Shown here: positions 34,009 through 41,699 of the stretch, piece by piece
Layout of the letters: each line of letters opens with the position of its first letter
Numbering within the stretch: the first letter of the stretch is position 1
DNA from: B10-G9 sp963712165
GTDB lineage: Bacteria > Chloroflexota > Anaerolineae > Anaerolineales > UBA11858
DNA: 64,000 nt
Direction of reading: 5' to 3'
NCBI GenBank assembly: GCA_963712165.1
Contig: CAVQGY010000002.1
Coordinates: forward strand, 1,233,980-1,297,979
Position numbers and translations under genes: made by a program
Notes under the pieces: generated by a model
Seen by the model: the letters and a program-made list of their open reading frames with translations, nothing else
What the model was told of the DNA's origin: nothing
The model's database searches: none

Positions 34009-35226
34009 ATGATGAAAGAATTACCACCTCCGATCTACAGCGATACTCCAGGAACCTGGGCGCATTCTACCGTAAGTATCCGCTTGCCGGCTCTGGCTGG
34101 CAGGGTGATCGAGGAAAATCGATTTTCTACCGAAATAAACCATAATCTCTCCCAGCTAGCTGAGGACATCAGGGGCAGGAGTATCCGTCCGCTGTTTGAC
34201 CAAGGCGCACCTGATCAGGCAGCCTGGAAAAGTTATCTCCCACCCTTTCTTGGTCAAAGTTGGCTCGAGGTTCCCTGGTTCTTTGCCGAGCATTATTTCT
34301 ACCGCAGGATCATGGAGGCTGTGGATTATTTCCAGCTGGGCCAGGATCCCTTTATTTATCAAAAAGAACAAGGCCTGGAAAGAAACAAAGATTCTATCCT
34401 GACCCTGGCGAATTTCCTGCAGCGCAGATTGGGGGATGAGGGAATGATGGGGAATACTCTTGAGGCTGGTTTGTATTTTTCCTTGTGGGGAAATCAGGAA
34501 GACCTGAGTTTATGGCCGGCCGATAGCTCCGACAGCCCCAAACATACCTCTCAAGAATCCCTTCAAAACCATTTGCTCGCGAATGATATCCAGCGGGTGC
34601 TTGACCTCCTGCTAGGAGATGGGAAATCTTTGGCTAGACTGGATCTGATGCTGGATAATGCCGGGTTTGAATTGGTAACTGATTTGGCACTGGCAGATAT
34701 CACGCTTGGTTTTGGTCTAGTAGATAAGGTGGTTCTACACGCTAAGGCACATCCAACCTTCGTTTCCGATGTCATTCCAGTGGATGTTTTGGAAACGGTC
34801 CGATCCTTATCAGTTTTGGGTGACCAGGATGCCCAGGCTTTTAGTACCCGCCTGGAGGGTTATTTCCTTGCTGGGAAGCTGCAGATCCAGAGCAATCTAT
34901 TCTGGAATTCTCCCCTGCCAATGTGGGAGCTGCCTGATGACCTTCGAAAGGATTGGGAAGAATCCTCTTTAGTGATCTGTAAGGGTGATGCTAATTACCG
35001 GCGGATCCTGGGTGATCTTCAATGGGATATGGAGGTGCCATTCAAGGATGCTGTAGATTATCTCCCCGCACCGCTGGTGGCATTAAGGACACTTAAAGCA
35101 GAATTGGCCGTTGGTATGGAACCGGATCGCATCCTGCAGGTCAGCAAGCAGGACCCGAATTGGATGGTGGATGGGCGATGGGGGGTGATCCATTTTTCAG
35201 GAGGACTACCGGGATCTGGGGGGTGA
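34009..35226 (+). CDS. DUF89/ARMT1-like damage-control metal-dependent phosphatase
   Basis: 405 aa. The DUF89 signatures are LDNAGFEL near 225 (metal-binding Asp-Asn) and CKGDANYRRI near 327, with a helical N-terminal domain (SYLPPFLGQSWLEVPWFFAEHYFYRRIMEA). Eukaryotic and archaeal members dephosphorylate damaged sugar-phosphate metabolites (for example phosphorylated glycating sugars); ARMT1 was also described as a carboxyl methyltransferase, which is disputed. The bacterial substrate is unknown. Divergent from rsmA with about 140 nt between, no close downstream gene. Confidence 0.85.
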   Translation: MMKELPPPIYSDTPGTWAHSTVSIRLPALAGRVIEENRFSTEINHNLSQLAEDIRGRSIRPLFDQGAPDQAAWKSYLPPFLGQSWLEVPWFFAEHYFYRRIMEAVDYFQLGQDPFIYQKEQGLERNKDSILTLANFLQRRLGDEGMMGNTLEAGLYFSLWGNQEDLSLWPADSSDSPKHTSQESLQNHLLANDIQRVLDLLLGDGKSLARLDLMLDNAGFELVTDLALADITLGFGLVDKVVLHAKAHPTFVSDVIPVDVLETVRSLSVLGDQDAQAFSTRLEGYFLAGKLQIQSNLFWNSPLPMWELPDDLRKDWEESSLVICKGDANYRRILGDLQWDMEVPFKDAVDYLPAPLVALRTLKAELAVGMEPDRILQVSKQDPNWMVDGRWGVIHFSGGLPGSGG

Positions 35227-35298
35227 ATGCGGGTAGTAGGTGAGGACCACAAGAACTGGTGGTTACGAGTAAAGATAGCGGCCGGGGGGCTTTTTTTT

Positions 35299-36702
35299 TT
35301 AATAAAGTATGTACATGATATTTTCCGGTGGGGGAGAGGGAGCGAGGAAATAAACATCCACGTAGTGGTGCCAGCTAACGTAGTCTTCTGATCGATAACC
35401 CAGATCAACCCAATTTGTGCTCCAAGATACACCCGCCCCGATATCCTCGATCGTTGCAAATCCGTAGCCCGGGATGTAGACTCTCAAACCTGCCATATAG
35501 CGATACCAGTCCCGGGTGACAGCGATGACTCCTTTTTGCAGATAGGCTCCACTGTAGGTCCAGTCATTGCAGCCAGCGCAATTCTCATTATAAGAAGTTG
35601 CGTAGGCTGTGATCTTTCTCCAGTAAGTAATCTCGCCATCTGGCGTGTTTTCTGTGCGGAGGTTGATCTGCGAGCCGTAACCAATGATCCGCGGACTGGG
35701 TTCCCGCAATATCCATTCTTTATCCAATTCCCGGGAGACTTCCTGCCCATTCTCATAAGTCACCCTGAACCGCTGGGCATTGATGCCAAACTCACCACCA
35801 GATAGGATGGAAAGTCCATCAAGTTCAGTGCTGTTATCAGCTTGATAGGAAGTGCCAAACTGGATTTTTTCCTGGTTAAGCAGGATCTCTTCCCTGACGC
35901 GGACAAGCTGGACCTGGCGGTCTTCAGGGATGGGATCGTATTCTGCCGGAATGCTGTAGTCCAGTCCCTGGAGGGAGAGGCCCGCGCCTGCCAGGGCGGG
36001 GCCCACAGTTTCCGCAGTGGTAAAGACTGTGATCGATTGATCTCCTAACAGCACCTGCAGCGGTTTTGCCTGGATCCAGTTCACAGTGATCGGTGAGCCT
36101 TCCAGGACCGTATCAAGAGGTAAGGACAGCTGGTCAGCATCAATAATCTTGAAGGCTTTCTTCTCGAAAGCCTCTGCCAGGCTGTCAGCATCTGAGATGA
36201 AGGAGAAAGCTCCGCCTTCGGTTTTGATGGTGATGGGTGTTCCCCGCAGGACCTGGATCTTGTGATCTTTTCCAGCTCTAAGGATCGTGTCCTCGTCTAT
36301 CAACCGGTTATCAACCAGGATCCGATCCTTGGGGAAGATGGAAATTCCAGCGTTCAGGAGAACATTTTCCGGGCGGCTTTCTGCGGTTTGGAGGAAAATC
36401 AGATCGCCATCAGCCTGAATTTCTACAGAGCTGGAAACCCGGTAGTAGATGGTTTCTTCTCCCCAGAGTAAGGTGTTTGCAGGGGGGAAAAGTTGATCCC
36501 ATTCAGTCAGGATCTGATCCTGGCTTTTTAACACACCTCTTACCGTTAGGGCTGAAGTGCTGACCAGCAGGGGTTCTCCATTCACAATCAGGGTGACCTC
36601 TTTCTGTAACCCCAGGACCAGTAATAGAATCCCCACCGCGGAGATCACCACTGCGGATATTCTTAACATGATGGGGTTGAAGGACAAAGAGCGAATTTTC
36701 AT
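35299..36702 (-). CDS. Ubiquitin-like-domain (DUF348) and 3D-domain cell-wall protein, YabE/RpfB-like
   Basis: 467 aa. An N-terminal membrane helix (ISAVVISAVGILLLVLGL) is followed by repeated ubiquitin-like DUF348 modules with VSTSALTVRGVL, AGISIFPKDRILVDNR and later AGLSLQGLDYS, then a G5-like segment and a C-terminal 3D domain (AYATSYNENCAGC, GVIAVTRDWYRYMAG, GYGFATIEDIG, WVDLGYRS, YVDVYFL). Such proteins act outside the membrane on peptidoglycan; 3D domains have lytic transglycosylase-like folds with the catalytic Asp in the EDIG and DLG segments. I start at 36702; a longer open frame exists but overlaps the SRP RNA gene. Confidence 0.88.
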   Translation of the reverse strand: MKIRSLSFNPIMLRISAVVISAVGILLLVLGLQKEVTLIVNGEPLLVSTSALTVRGVLKSQDQILTEWDQLFPPANTLLWGEETIYYRVSSSVEIQADGDLIFLQTAESRPENVLLNAGISIFPKDRILVDNRLIDEDTILRAGKDHKIQVLRGTPITIKTEGGAFSFISDADSLAEAFEKKAFKIIDADQLSLPLDTVLEGSPITVNWIQAKPLQVLLGDQSITVFTTAETVGPALAGAGLSLQGLDYSIPAEYDPIPEDRQVQLVRVREEILLNQEKIQFGTSYQADNSTELDGLSILSGGEFGINAQRFRVTYENGQEVSRELDKEWILREPSPRIIGYGSQINLRTENTPDGEITYWRKITAYATSYNENCAGCNDWTYSGAYLQKGVIAVTRDWYRYMAGLRVYIPGYGFATIEDIGAGVSWSTNWVDLGYRSEDYVSWHHYVDVYFLAPSPPPENIMYILY

Positions 36703-36741
36703 GATAGTGGCTGATTGAAGAAGGTGCCAATCAAGCAGATA

Positions 36742-36851
36742 AGCCTCGGGCAGGCACCCCGGCGGCACCCAGAGGATCCTCCTTAGTGCTGCTTCCTTTC
36801 GGACCTGACACGATTCGAAGGTCTCTGCCGCGCCGGACCCACCCGAAGCTC
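36742..36851 (-). ncRNA. ffs: Signal recognition particle RNA (small bacterial type)
   Basis: On the minus strand the conserved apical domain GTCAGGTCCGAAAGGAAGCA (36812-36793) is intact, with the GGAA-type tetraloop and the asymmetric internal loop that bind Ffh. Flanking strands AGCTTCGGGTGGGTCC (from 36850) and GGGTGCCTGCCCGAGGCT (to about 36743) pair to form the long hairpin. Length about 110 nt. The promoter in front gives a predicted start at about 36851. Confidence 0.93.
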
Positions 36852-36857
36852 GTGGGC

Positions 36858-36886
36858 ATGATACCAAAGCCGGGAGAGCATGTCAA
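36858..36886 (-). promoter_or_regulatory. Promoter of the SRP RNA gene
   Basis: On the minus strand TTGACA (36886-36881), 17 nt, TATCAT (36863-36858) with the TGg extension. Spacing and position fit initiation at the first base of the SRP hairpin. Confidence 0.88.
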
Positions 36887-36941
36887 TCAAAGGATCAGTT
36901 TGTACTCGATTGCGGTTTACCCGTTTATCCATCTCTGGAAA

Positions 36942-37232
36942 TCAATCCAGCGGTTCCCTGGGCTGGTCATCTTCACCCTTCATGAGCGTACGCTGGATGA
37001 CAACCCCGCTGAGGATGATGAATAGGATGATACCTGCCCCTAGTATGAGCCCATCTGTATCTCCTGATATCAGGTGGGGCTCACCGTTAACGGTCAAGGA
37101 GGTGGGAGTAGGAGAAGATTCGGCCTGGGCTGGCACCCCATAGTTGGATAGGCCAAACCCAGTGAACAGCACAAGGAGAAGCAGGCTGCCGAGAATGATC
37201 ATGTAACGAGTCTTTTTTGATAAGGAATTCAT
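36942..37232 (-). CDS. Small exported or membrane-anchored protein
   Basis: 96 aa. An N-terminal signal-like helix (MIILGSLLLLVLFTGFG) is followed by a short outside segment (ESSPTPTSLTVNGEPHLI), then a second helix (LILGAGIILFIILSGVVI) and a basic/acidic tail. It has no recognised family. I start at the ATG at 37232; a longer frame would run towards the tRNA terminator. It lies immediately upstream of the SRP RNA promoter on the same strand. Confidence 0.55.
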   Translation of the reverse strand: MNSLSKKTRYMIILGSLLLLVLFTGFGLSNYGVPAQAESSPTPTSLTVNGEPHLISGDTDGLILGAGIILFIILSGVVIQRTLMKGEDDQPREPLD

Positions 37233-37337
37233 GCGGATCTTCTTCTTTTCACCTGAGTTATTATACCCCAATCTGCTTTGCTGGCTTTCTCCCGAAATTC
37301 TGGACGAAAGCACATTTCCCGTATCGCAGCTGTGATA

Positions 37338-37363
37338 AAAAAAATGCTCAGGGATAACTGAGC
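37338..37363 (-). terminator. Terminator of tRNA-Ser
   Basis: On the minus strand arms GCTCAG/CTGAGC (37363-37358 and 37351-37346), 6-nt loop, followed by an eight-base T-run (plus A-run 37337-37344). Confidence 0.85.
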
Positions 37364-37372
37364 GTGGAAAGG

Positions 37373-37459
37373 CGGAGGGGGTGGGATTCGAACCCACGAT
37401 TCCGTGAGGAATACGCGCTCTCCAAGCGCGCGCACTAGGCCAGACTATGCGACCCCTCC
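37373..37459 (-). tRNA. tRNA-Ser (anticodon GGA)
   Basis: 87-nt class II tRNA. Acceptor GGAGGGG (37459-37453) pairs with CCCCTCC; the anticodon loop TTGGAGA closed by C-G gives anticodon GGA (reads UCC/UCU); a long variable arm (TTCCTCACGGAA) and the T-loop GTTCGAATC are present. The 3' CCA is not encoded (GCCT follows). Confidence 0.96.
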
Positions 37460-37478
37460 GATTTAGATTTGCGGGAAG

Positions 37479-37507
37479 ATTATACCAAAGGGAGGTTGGA
37501 CTGACAA
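37479..37507 (-). promoter_or_regulatory. Promoter of tRNA-Ser
   Basis: On the minus strand TTGTCA (37507-37502), 17 nt, TATAAT (37484-37479) with the TGg extension. Confidence 0.85.
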
Positions 37508-37595
37508 CCGGACTGGAACATGATAATCCCTACTCAGGCCATACTGGCCAGTTGTGTTAAACTAATAGAAAGGTACTAAAAGGATCTTAAAACGT

Positions 37596-38090
37596 ATGGC
37601 TGAAGAAGTGGGCACTCCAGTATATTTATCTCTGGGCTCCAACCTGGCTGATAGACGATCCAATCTTGAGGCAGTTCGATCCGCACTTCCTCCAGAGGTA
37701 GCAGTTCAGGAGGTATCCTCGATCTACGAGACTGAACCCTGGGGATTTACCAAGCAGCCGGATTTTCTGAATCAAATCATAAAAGGGGAAACCTTTCTGT
37801 CCGCCAGGGATCTACTCTTATATCTAAAGAGCCTGGAAGCCGAGATCGGTCGAGAACCGAGTTTTCGTTTTGGACCCAGGCTGGTAGATATTGATATTAT
37901 TTTTTTTGGAGATCGAATTATCAAGGAACCCGGTCTTGAGATTCCTCATCCCCGTTTCAAAGAACGAGCTTTTGTACTTGTCCCCCTGGCGGAAATCTCC
38001 CCTGATTTGCAGGTCCCGGGTACGGATTATTTAGTCAGGGATCTGTTAGGAGAACTGGACATATCAGGGATTCAACGCTTCGAGGAATGA
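37596..38090 (+). CDS. folK: 2-amino-4-hydroxy-6-hydroxymethyldihydropteridine diphosphokinase
   Basis: 164 aa. The family signatures YLSLGSNLADRRSNLE, SSIYETEPWGFTKQPDFLNQ, and GPRLVDIDIIFFGD (metal Asp pair) and IPHPRFKERAFVLVPL follow in order. The enzyme transfers pyrophosphate from ATP to the pterin precursor of folate. No folP or folB is adjacent. It heads a run of three overlapping membrane genes, which starts 4 nt after its stop. Confidence 0.96.
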   Translation: MAEEVGTPVYLSLGSNLADRRSNLEAVRSALPPEVAVQEVSSIYETEPWGFTKQPDFLNQIIKGETFLSARDLLLYLKSLEAEIGREPSFRFGPRLVDIDIIFFGDRIIKEPGLEIPHPRFKERAFVLVPLAEISPDLQVPGTDYLVRDLLGELDISGIQRFEE

Positions 38091-38094
38091 AATA

Positions 38095-39633
38095 GTGAGA
38101 CTAGTCCCTTTTTTGATCGCGGCGTTTTTATTGATTAACCCCCTGCTGGAGCTTGCCTTCCGGAAACTCGATATCCAATCTGAAAAACTCCAATTCTGGG
38201 TGATGCTGACAACAGGGATCGCCTGGCTGTCTGCCCTGGTATATTTACTCCTCGATCCCACTAGCATTACATCCCCTGGTCCAACTGAGGATCTCGTTCT
38301 TCTTCCCAGATTGGTTTTTTCACTGGACTGGATCTCAGGGGCTTTGATCCTGTCTGGTATTGGATTGTTATTTGTTACTGTTCTTACTCGGCAAAAAGAT
38401 CCCCAAGCCAATGCCTGGCTGGCGGGAATCGGTGGTGCCTGTGTGATCGGCCTGGAATCGAATTCAGCCTACACGCTGGGGCTGACATGGACGATCATTG
38501 AATGTTTCCATTTCTATTTCTCTTATCGGGATCAGCAGATAACTTCCAACCCCCGTAAGTACCTGCCGGTTGTATTATTGCGCTTATCAGCTCCAGCAAT
38601 TTTGATCTTGCTTTCGTTAACTCAGAACGAGCCAGGAGGATCCGGTTTATTGGCAGATCTGGGCCCCCATTCTGGATTGATATTGATAGGGACAGGCTTG
38701 CTCGGATTTCTGGGATGGTTCCTTTCTTTTCAGGGGCAGTCGGCTGAAAGAACGGATCATTTCCCGGGAGCAGTGGAAAACTGGATTCCAGGTTTGCTTG
38801 GATTGATGTTAATTCTCCGGGGTGGGGCATTGACCGAAGCTGGGGCCAGCCAGCCATGGATTCCCCTGATCCTTTCTTGCACCCTTTTGGTGACAGCAGT
38901 GGTGGGTGCGTTAATGGACCGCACACCGGGTTTTTGGTACCTTTGCTGTGGATTGCTGGCAGCAACTTCTTCGATCATTTCTGGAGTAGAAAGCGCCCTG
39001 AGCTGGGGAGTAGTTATGATGCTGCCGGGTACTCGATTATGGGCAGGGAGCCGGCAGCCGCGGGCCTCTTTGGTCCCCCTGATCCTCGCCGCTATTGGCT
39101 TCCTTCCTCTACCTTTCCTGCCATCCTGGGCAGGTGTTTCAGTTTTTGGTGCTGGAATCCCGGGAATCATTCTGGGTGTAAGTTTTGGGATCCTGATGGG
39201 AAGCTTCCTGAACTCGATGTTAAGGAATTGGAGGTCAGCGTTACGAGATACTGAGCCATTCCCCTTGTTGGGAATTATCGGAGGAGCTGCTATCCTGATC
39301 AGCCAAGGTGCTATTGCCTTCAAGCTTGATTGGATCGATGCGAGCAGGGAGCTATTGGGCAGACCCATTGCGATCTGGTCCAGTTTCCTGGGATTGATTC
39401 CAGTATTGATCCTGGGGAAATATATCCCCTTAAGGGACAGGAAGGTTATGCGTGATGCTGGGATCTGGTTGACAAGTAGTTACAGGAGAATCCTGCTGGC
39501 GATATTCCGCCTCCTGGATCGATTGGTCGGTCTTTTCTCCCAGGTCTTTGAGGGACAGGCCGGATTGATTTGGGCTTTGTTGATCGGTTTATTGCTCATT
39601 ACGATCATCACTTCTGGAGGGGGTAGCCGCTGA
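38095..39633 (+). CDS. Complex-I/Mrp antiporter-like membrane subunit (NuoM/NuoL-like, divergent)
   Basis: 512 aa with about 14 hydrophobic helices. The segment LTWTIIECFHFYFSYRD (near residue 135) resembles the TM5 Glu region of NuoL/M/N antiporter-like subunits, and LVFSLDWISGALIL mimics the start of their core. The typical lysine-rich TM7/TM8 proton-path motif is not clear. It begins with GTG close to folK and ends by overlapping the next gene. Role inferred: part of an ion-translocating or scaffold membrane module. Very divergent, so the family assignment is tentative. Confidence 0.5.
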   Translation: MRLVPFLIAAFLLINPLLELAFRKLDIQSEKLQFWVMLTTGIAWLSALVYLLLDPTSITSPGPTEDLVLLPRLVFSLDWISGALILSGIGLLFVTVLTRQKDPQANAWLAGIGGACVIGLESNSAYTLGLTWTIIECFHFYFSYRDQQITSNPRKYLPVVLLRLSAPAILILLSLTQNEPGGSGLLADLGPHSGLILIGTGLLGFLGWFLSFQGQSAERTDHFPGAVENWIPGLLGLMLILRGGALTEAGASQPWIPLILSCTLLVTAVVGALMDRTPGFWYLCCGLLAATSSIISGVESALSWGVVMMLPGTRLWAGSRQPRASLVPLILAAIGFLPLPFLPSWAGVSVFGAGIPGIILGVSFGILMGSFLNSMLRNWRSALRDTEPFPLLGIIGGAAILISQGAIAFKLDWIDASRELLGRPIAIWSSFLGLIPVLILGKYIPLRDRKVMRDAGIWLTSSYRRILLAIFRLLDRLVGLFSQVFEGQAGLIWALLIGLLLITIITSGGGSR

Positions 39634-40226
39634 TGGCACAGATTCTGGAAACCATTCTTGCAGTTTCTGTCTATCTGTGTGGTACTGCGATCATTCTGGT
39701 CTCGGATAGGCGCTGGATGGTCGGATTGCTGGCAGCCCAGTATGTGGGGGTATTCCTGCTGGTCAGTTTCAGTTGGCCGGTTGAGATCGCAGTGGTTAAA
39801 CTTGTTGCAGGGTGGATGGCAACTGCAATCCTTTTCCTTGCATTGGGCGCCAGTTCTTCGGAAGGAAAGGAACGGTTTATAACCAGCAAACCCGGCACTG
39901 TATTTATGGGTTTTACAGCCCTTCTGATAGGTTTATCAATGTACTCCTTGATGCCAGCAACCCTGCGCTGGTTCCTGGGCGCTTCTCCCCAACAAGTACT
40001 GGGGGGCGTATGGTTATTGGGTCTGGGTACACTTCAGCTCAGTTTTTCTGGGCAGGATACCAGGATAATAATCGGTTTACTTACTATCATTTCGGGATTT
40101 GAGATTTTGTACGCTACCTTGGAAGCATCTGTGCTGATGACTGGATTGCTGGCCCTGCTCCATATCGGACTTGCTTTTGTGGGAGCATACCTGCTGATGG
40201 CGTCCAACCTGGAGGAATCCCAATGA
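39633..40226 (+). CDS. Membrane subunit with NuoK/MrpC-like C-terminal half
   Basis: 197 aa with about six hydrophobic helices. In the C-terminal half, GFEILYATLEASVLMTGLL followed by LHIGLAFVGAYLL resembles the NuoK/MrpC pattern of a membrane Glu within an ELLxNA-type helix and a last glycine-rich helix. The N-terminal half (VSVYLCGTAIILVSDRR) is unusual. It overlaps both neighbours (TGATGG start, ATGA end), so it is likely translated in fixed proportion with them. Confidence 0.45.
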   Translation: MAQILETILAVSVYLCGTAIILVSDRRWMVGLLAAQYVGVFLLVSFSWPVEIAVVKLVAGWMATAILFLALGASSSEGKERFITSKPGTVFMGFTALLIGLSMYSLMPATLRWFLGASPQQVLGGVWLLGLGTLQLSFSGQDTRIIIGLLTIISGFEILYATLEASVLMTGLLALLHIGLAFVGAYLLMASNLEESQ

Positions 40227-41614
40227 GCACTCCAGTATTGTGGATCTTGTTTCCGCTGGCCCTCTCGGGAATAGGGTTATTCCTGACCCGCTACCCGAAA
40301 CTCCTGAAATGGAGTGGTGTTGGGGTAGGTCTAGTCATGGCAATGAGTGCGGGAGTGCTCCCTATTAATGAACCGTTCCGGATTCTCATCTGGGAAATCC
40401 AGCTCTCTGACCAACTTCTAGTGTATGGGAGGCGTTTTATCCTAACCAGCACAGACCAGCCCATTGTGATCCTGCTGTTCGGGATCTACGCTTTTTGGTC
40501 TCTGATCCAAAATCCCAAGAATGTGCCCGGCTACTTTTCACCAATCAGTTTGAGTGGTATTGCCCTCATCCTCACGGCTTACGCGGTAGATCCCATTTTC
40601 TACGGAGCGTTGTTCATTGCTTTTATGGCCTTGGTCCATGTAATCTTGTTAACTCCTCCAGGAACTACACCAACCCCGGGTGTCCTGCGAATGTTGATCT
40701 ATCAAATTATGGGCATGTTGTTCATTCTATTTGCTGCTTGGCTGGCAAGCTGGGTCGGTTATAACCGCGGTGATGCGGTCATGTTATCCAGATCCCTGGG
40801 CATCCTCGCTCTGGGATTCGCGTTTTTGCTTTCCATTTTTCCCTTCATCAGCTGGATACCGATGGTTGCGGAGAGAAACCATCCCTTCTTGAGCGGTTAT
40901 CTCTTTAATACCTACTTCTTAGGTATCTTTTTATTTGGCTCACGTTTCCTTACAGAAGGGGGCTGGTTTGCGCAGGGGATCGATCTCCAAACACCGCTGC
41001 AGCTTGCGGCAGTGATCATGCTGGCTTTTGGAGGATTGCTGGCAATATTCTCTCGGAGTTTGGGACGTTTAACAGCGGCATTGATCATTGCTGAGATCGG
41101 ACGCTCCCTGCTGGCATTCAGTTTGTTTCGCCTGGGGTTTCCGATTTATTTTGCCATGGTGATGATCCAGACCATTGCCCTGGGTGGTTGGTCTTCAACG
41201 CTGACGACCTTGCAGTCAGGCCTTCCAGATCTCGAAATCGATTCTGTGGCTGGGGCTGCCAGGCAATGGCCACTGATCTCAGCTGGATTGATCATGAGCT
41301 ATTTATCCCTGGCCGGTTTTCCCTTATTGGCAGGTTATCCTATTTATCTGGCTCTTGGAAACGGATTGAGTCCCTATCCTGTCTGGATCAACACCACCCT
41401 GGTTCTGGGCACACTGGGTCTGATTATCGGGGGGCTGCGCGCTTTCAGTGGCTTGATCGAGGATTCTGGAGAAGAGGTTGTTCTGGAGCTCGGGAACCGG
41501 CTGGATAAAGGGTTGATTATCGCCTTGAATATGATTTTGATCCTGCTGGGCTTTTTCCCCCAGGTGATTTACAGGCTTGCCCAGGCGATCACAGATATGA
41601 TGATGGGATCATGA
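40223..41614 (+). CDS. Proton-conducting-transporter-like membrane subunit (NuoN/MrpD-like, divergent)
   Basis: 463 aa with about 12-14 hydrophobic helices. Two stretches recall antiporter-like subunits: FAFLLSIFPFISWIPMVAE where NuoL/M/N have PFHxWLPDA, and LSLAGFPLLAGYPIYLAL where they have SLAGIPPLxGFxxK. The helix TM7 lysine and the TM5 glutamate of functional proton channels are not evident, and the final lysine is replaced. It may be structural or use a different ion path. Overlaps the preceding gene as ATGA. No peripheral NADH-dehydrogenase or hydrogenase gene is nearby. Confidence 0.55.
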   Translation: MSTPVLWILFPLALSGIGLFLTRYPKLLKWSGVGVGLVMAMSAGVLPINEPFRILIWEIQLSDQLLVYGRRFILTSTDQPIVILLFGIYAFWSLIQNPKNVPGYFSPISLSGIALILTAYAVDPIFYGALFIAFMALVHVILLTPPGTTPTPGVLRMLIYQIMGMLFILFAAWLASWVGYNRGDAVMLSRSLGILALGFAFLLSIFPFISWIPMVAERNHPFLSGYLFNTYFLGIFLFGSRFLTEGGWFAQGIDLQTPLQLAAVIMLAFGGLLAIFSRSLGRLTAALIIAEIGRSLLAFSLFRLGFPIYFAMVMIQTIALGGWSSTLTTLQSGLPDLEIDSVAGAARQWPLISAGLIMSYLSLAGFPLLAGYPIYLALGNGLSPYPVWINTTLVLGTLGLIIGGLRAFSGLIEDSGEEVVLELGNRLDKGLIIALNMILILLGFFPQVIYRLAQAITDMMMGS

Positions 41615-41699
41615 TTAGGGATAATCTTGTCAAAACAGCCGTGTAAGAAATTGATGTATAATCTCATAGCCTTTGTTCTGATTTTTGAGGAGAAACTTC

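Noticed and set aside
35270..35300. Terminator after the ARMT1-like gene (GC block plus T10)
   Set aside because: A long T-run is present, but the preceding stem is only about three base pairs, too weak to list as a terminator.
36703..36867. Extended start of the 3D-domain protein (from 36867)
   Set aside because: The added residues are encoded by the SRP RNA gene and its helix; no ribosome site is present at the long start.
38757..39368. Long open frame on the minus strand inside the membrane-protein gene
   Set aside because: It is antisense to a hydrophobic gene with normal composition and has no start signal or family resemblance.
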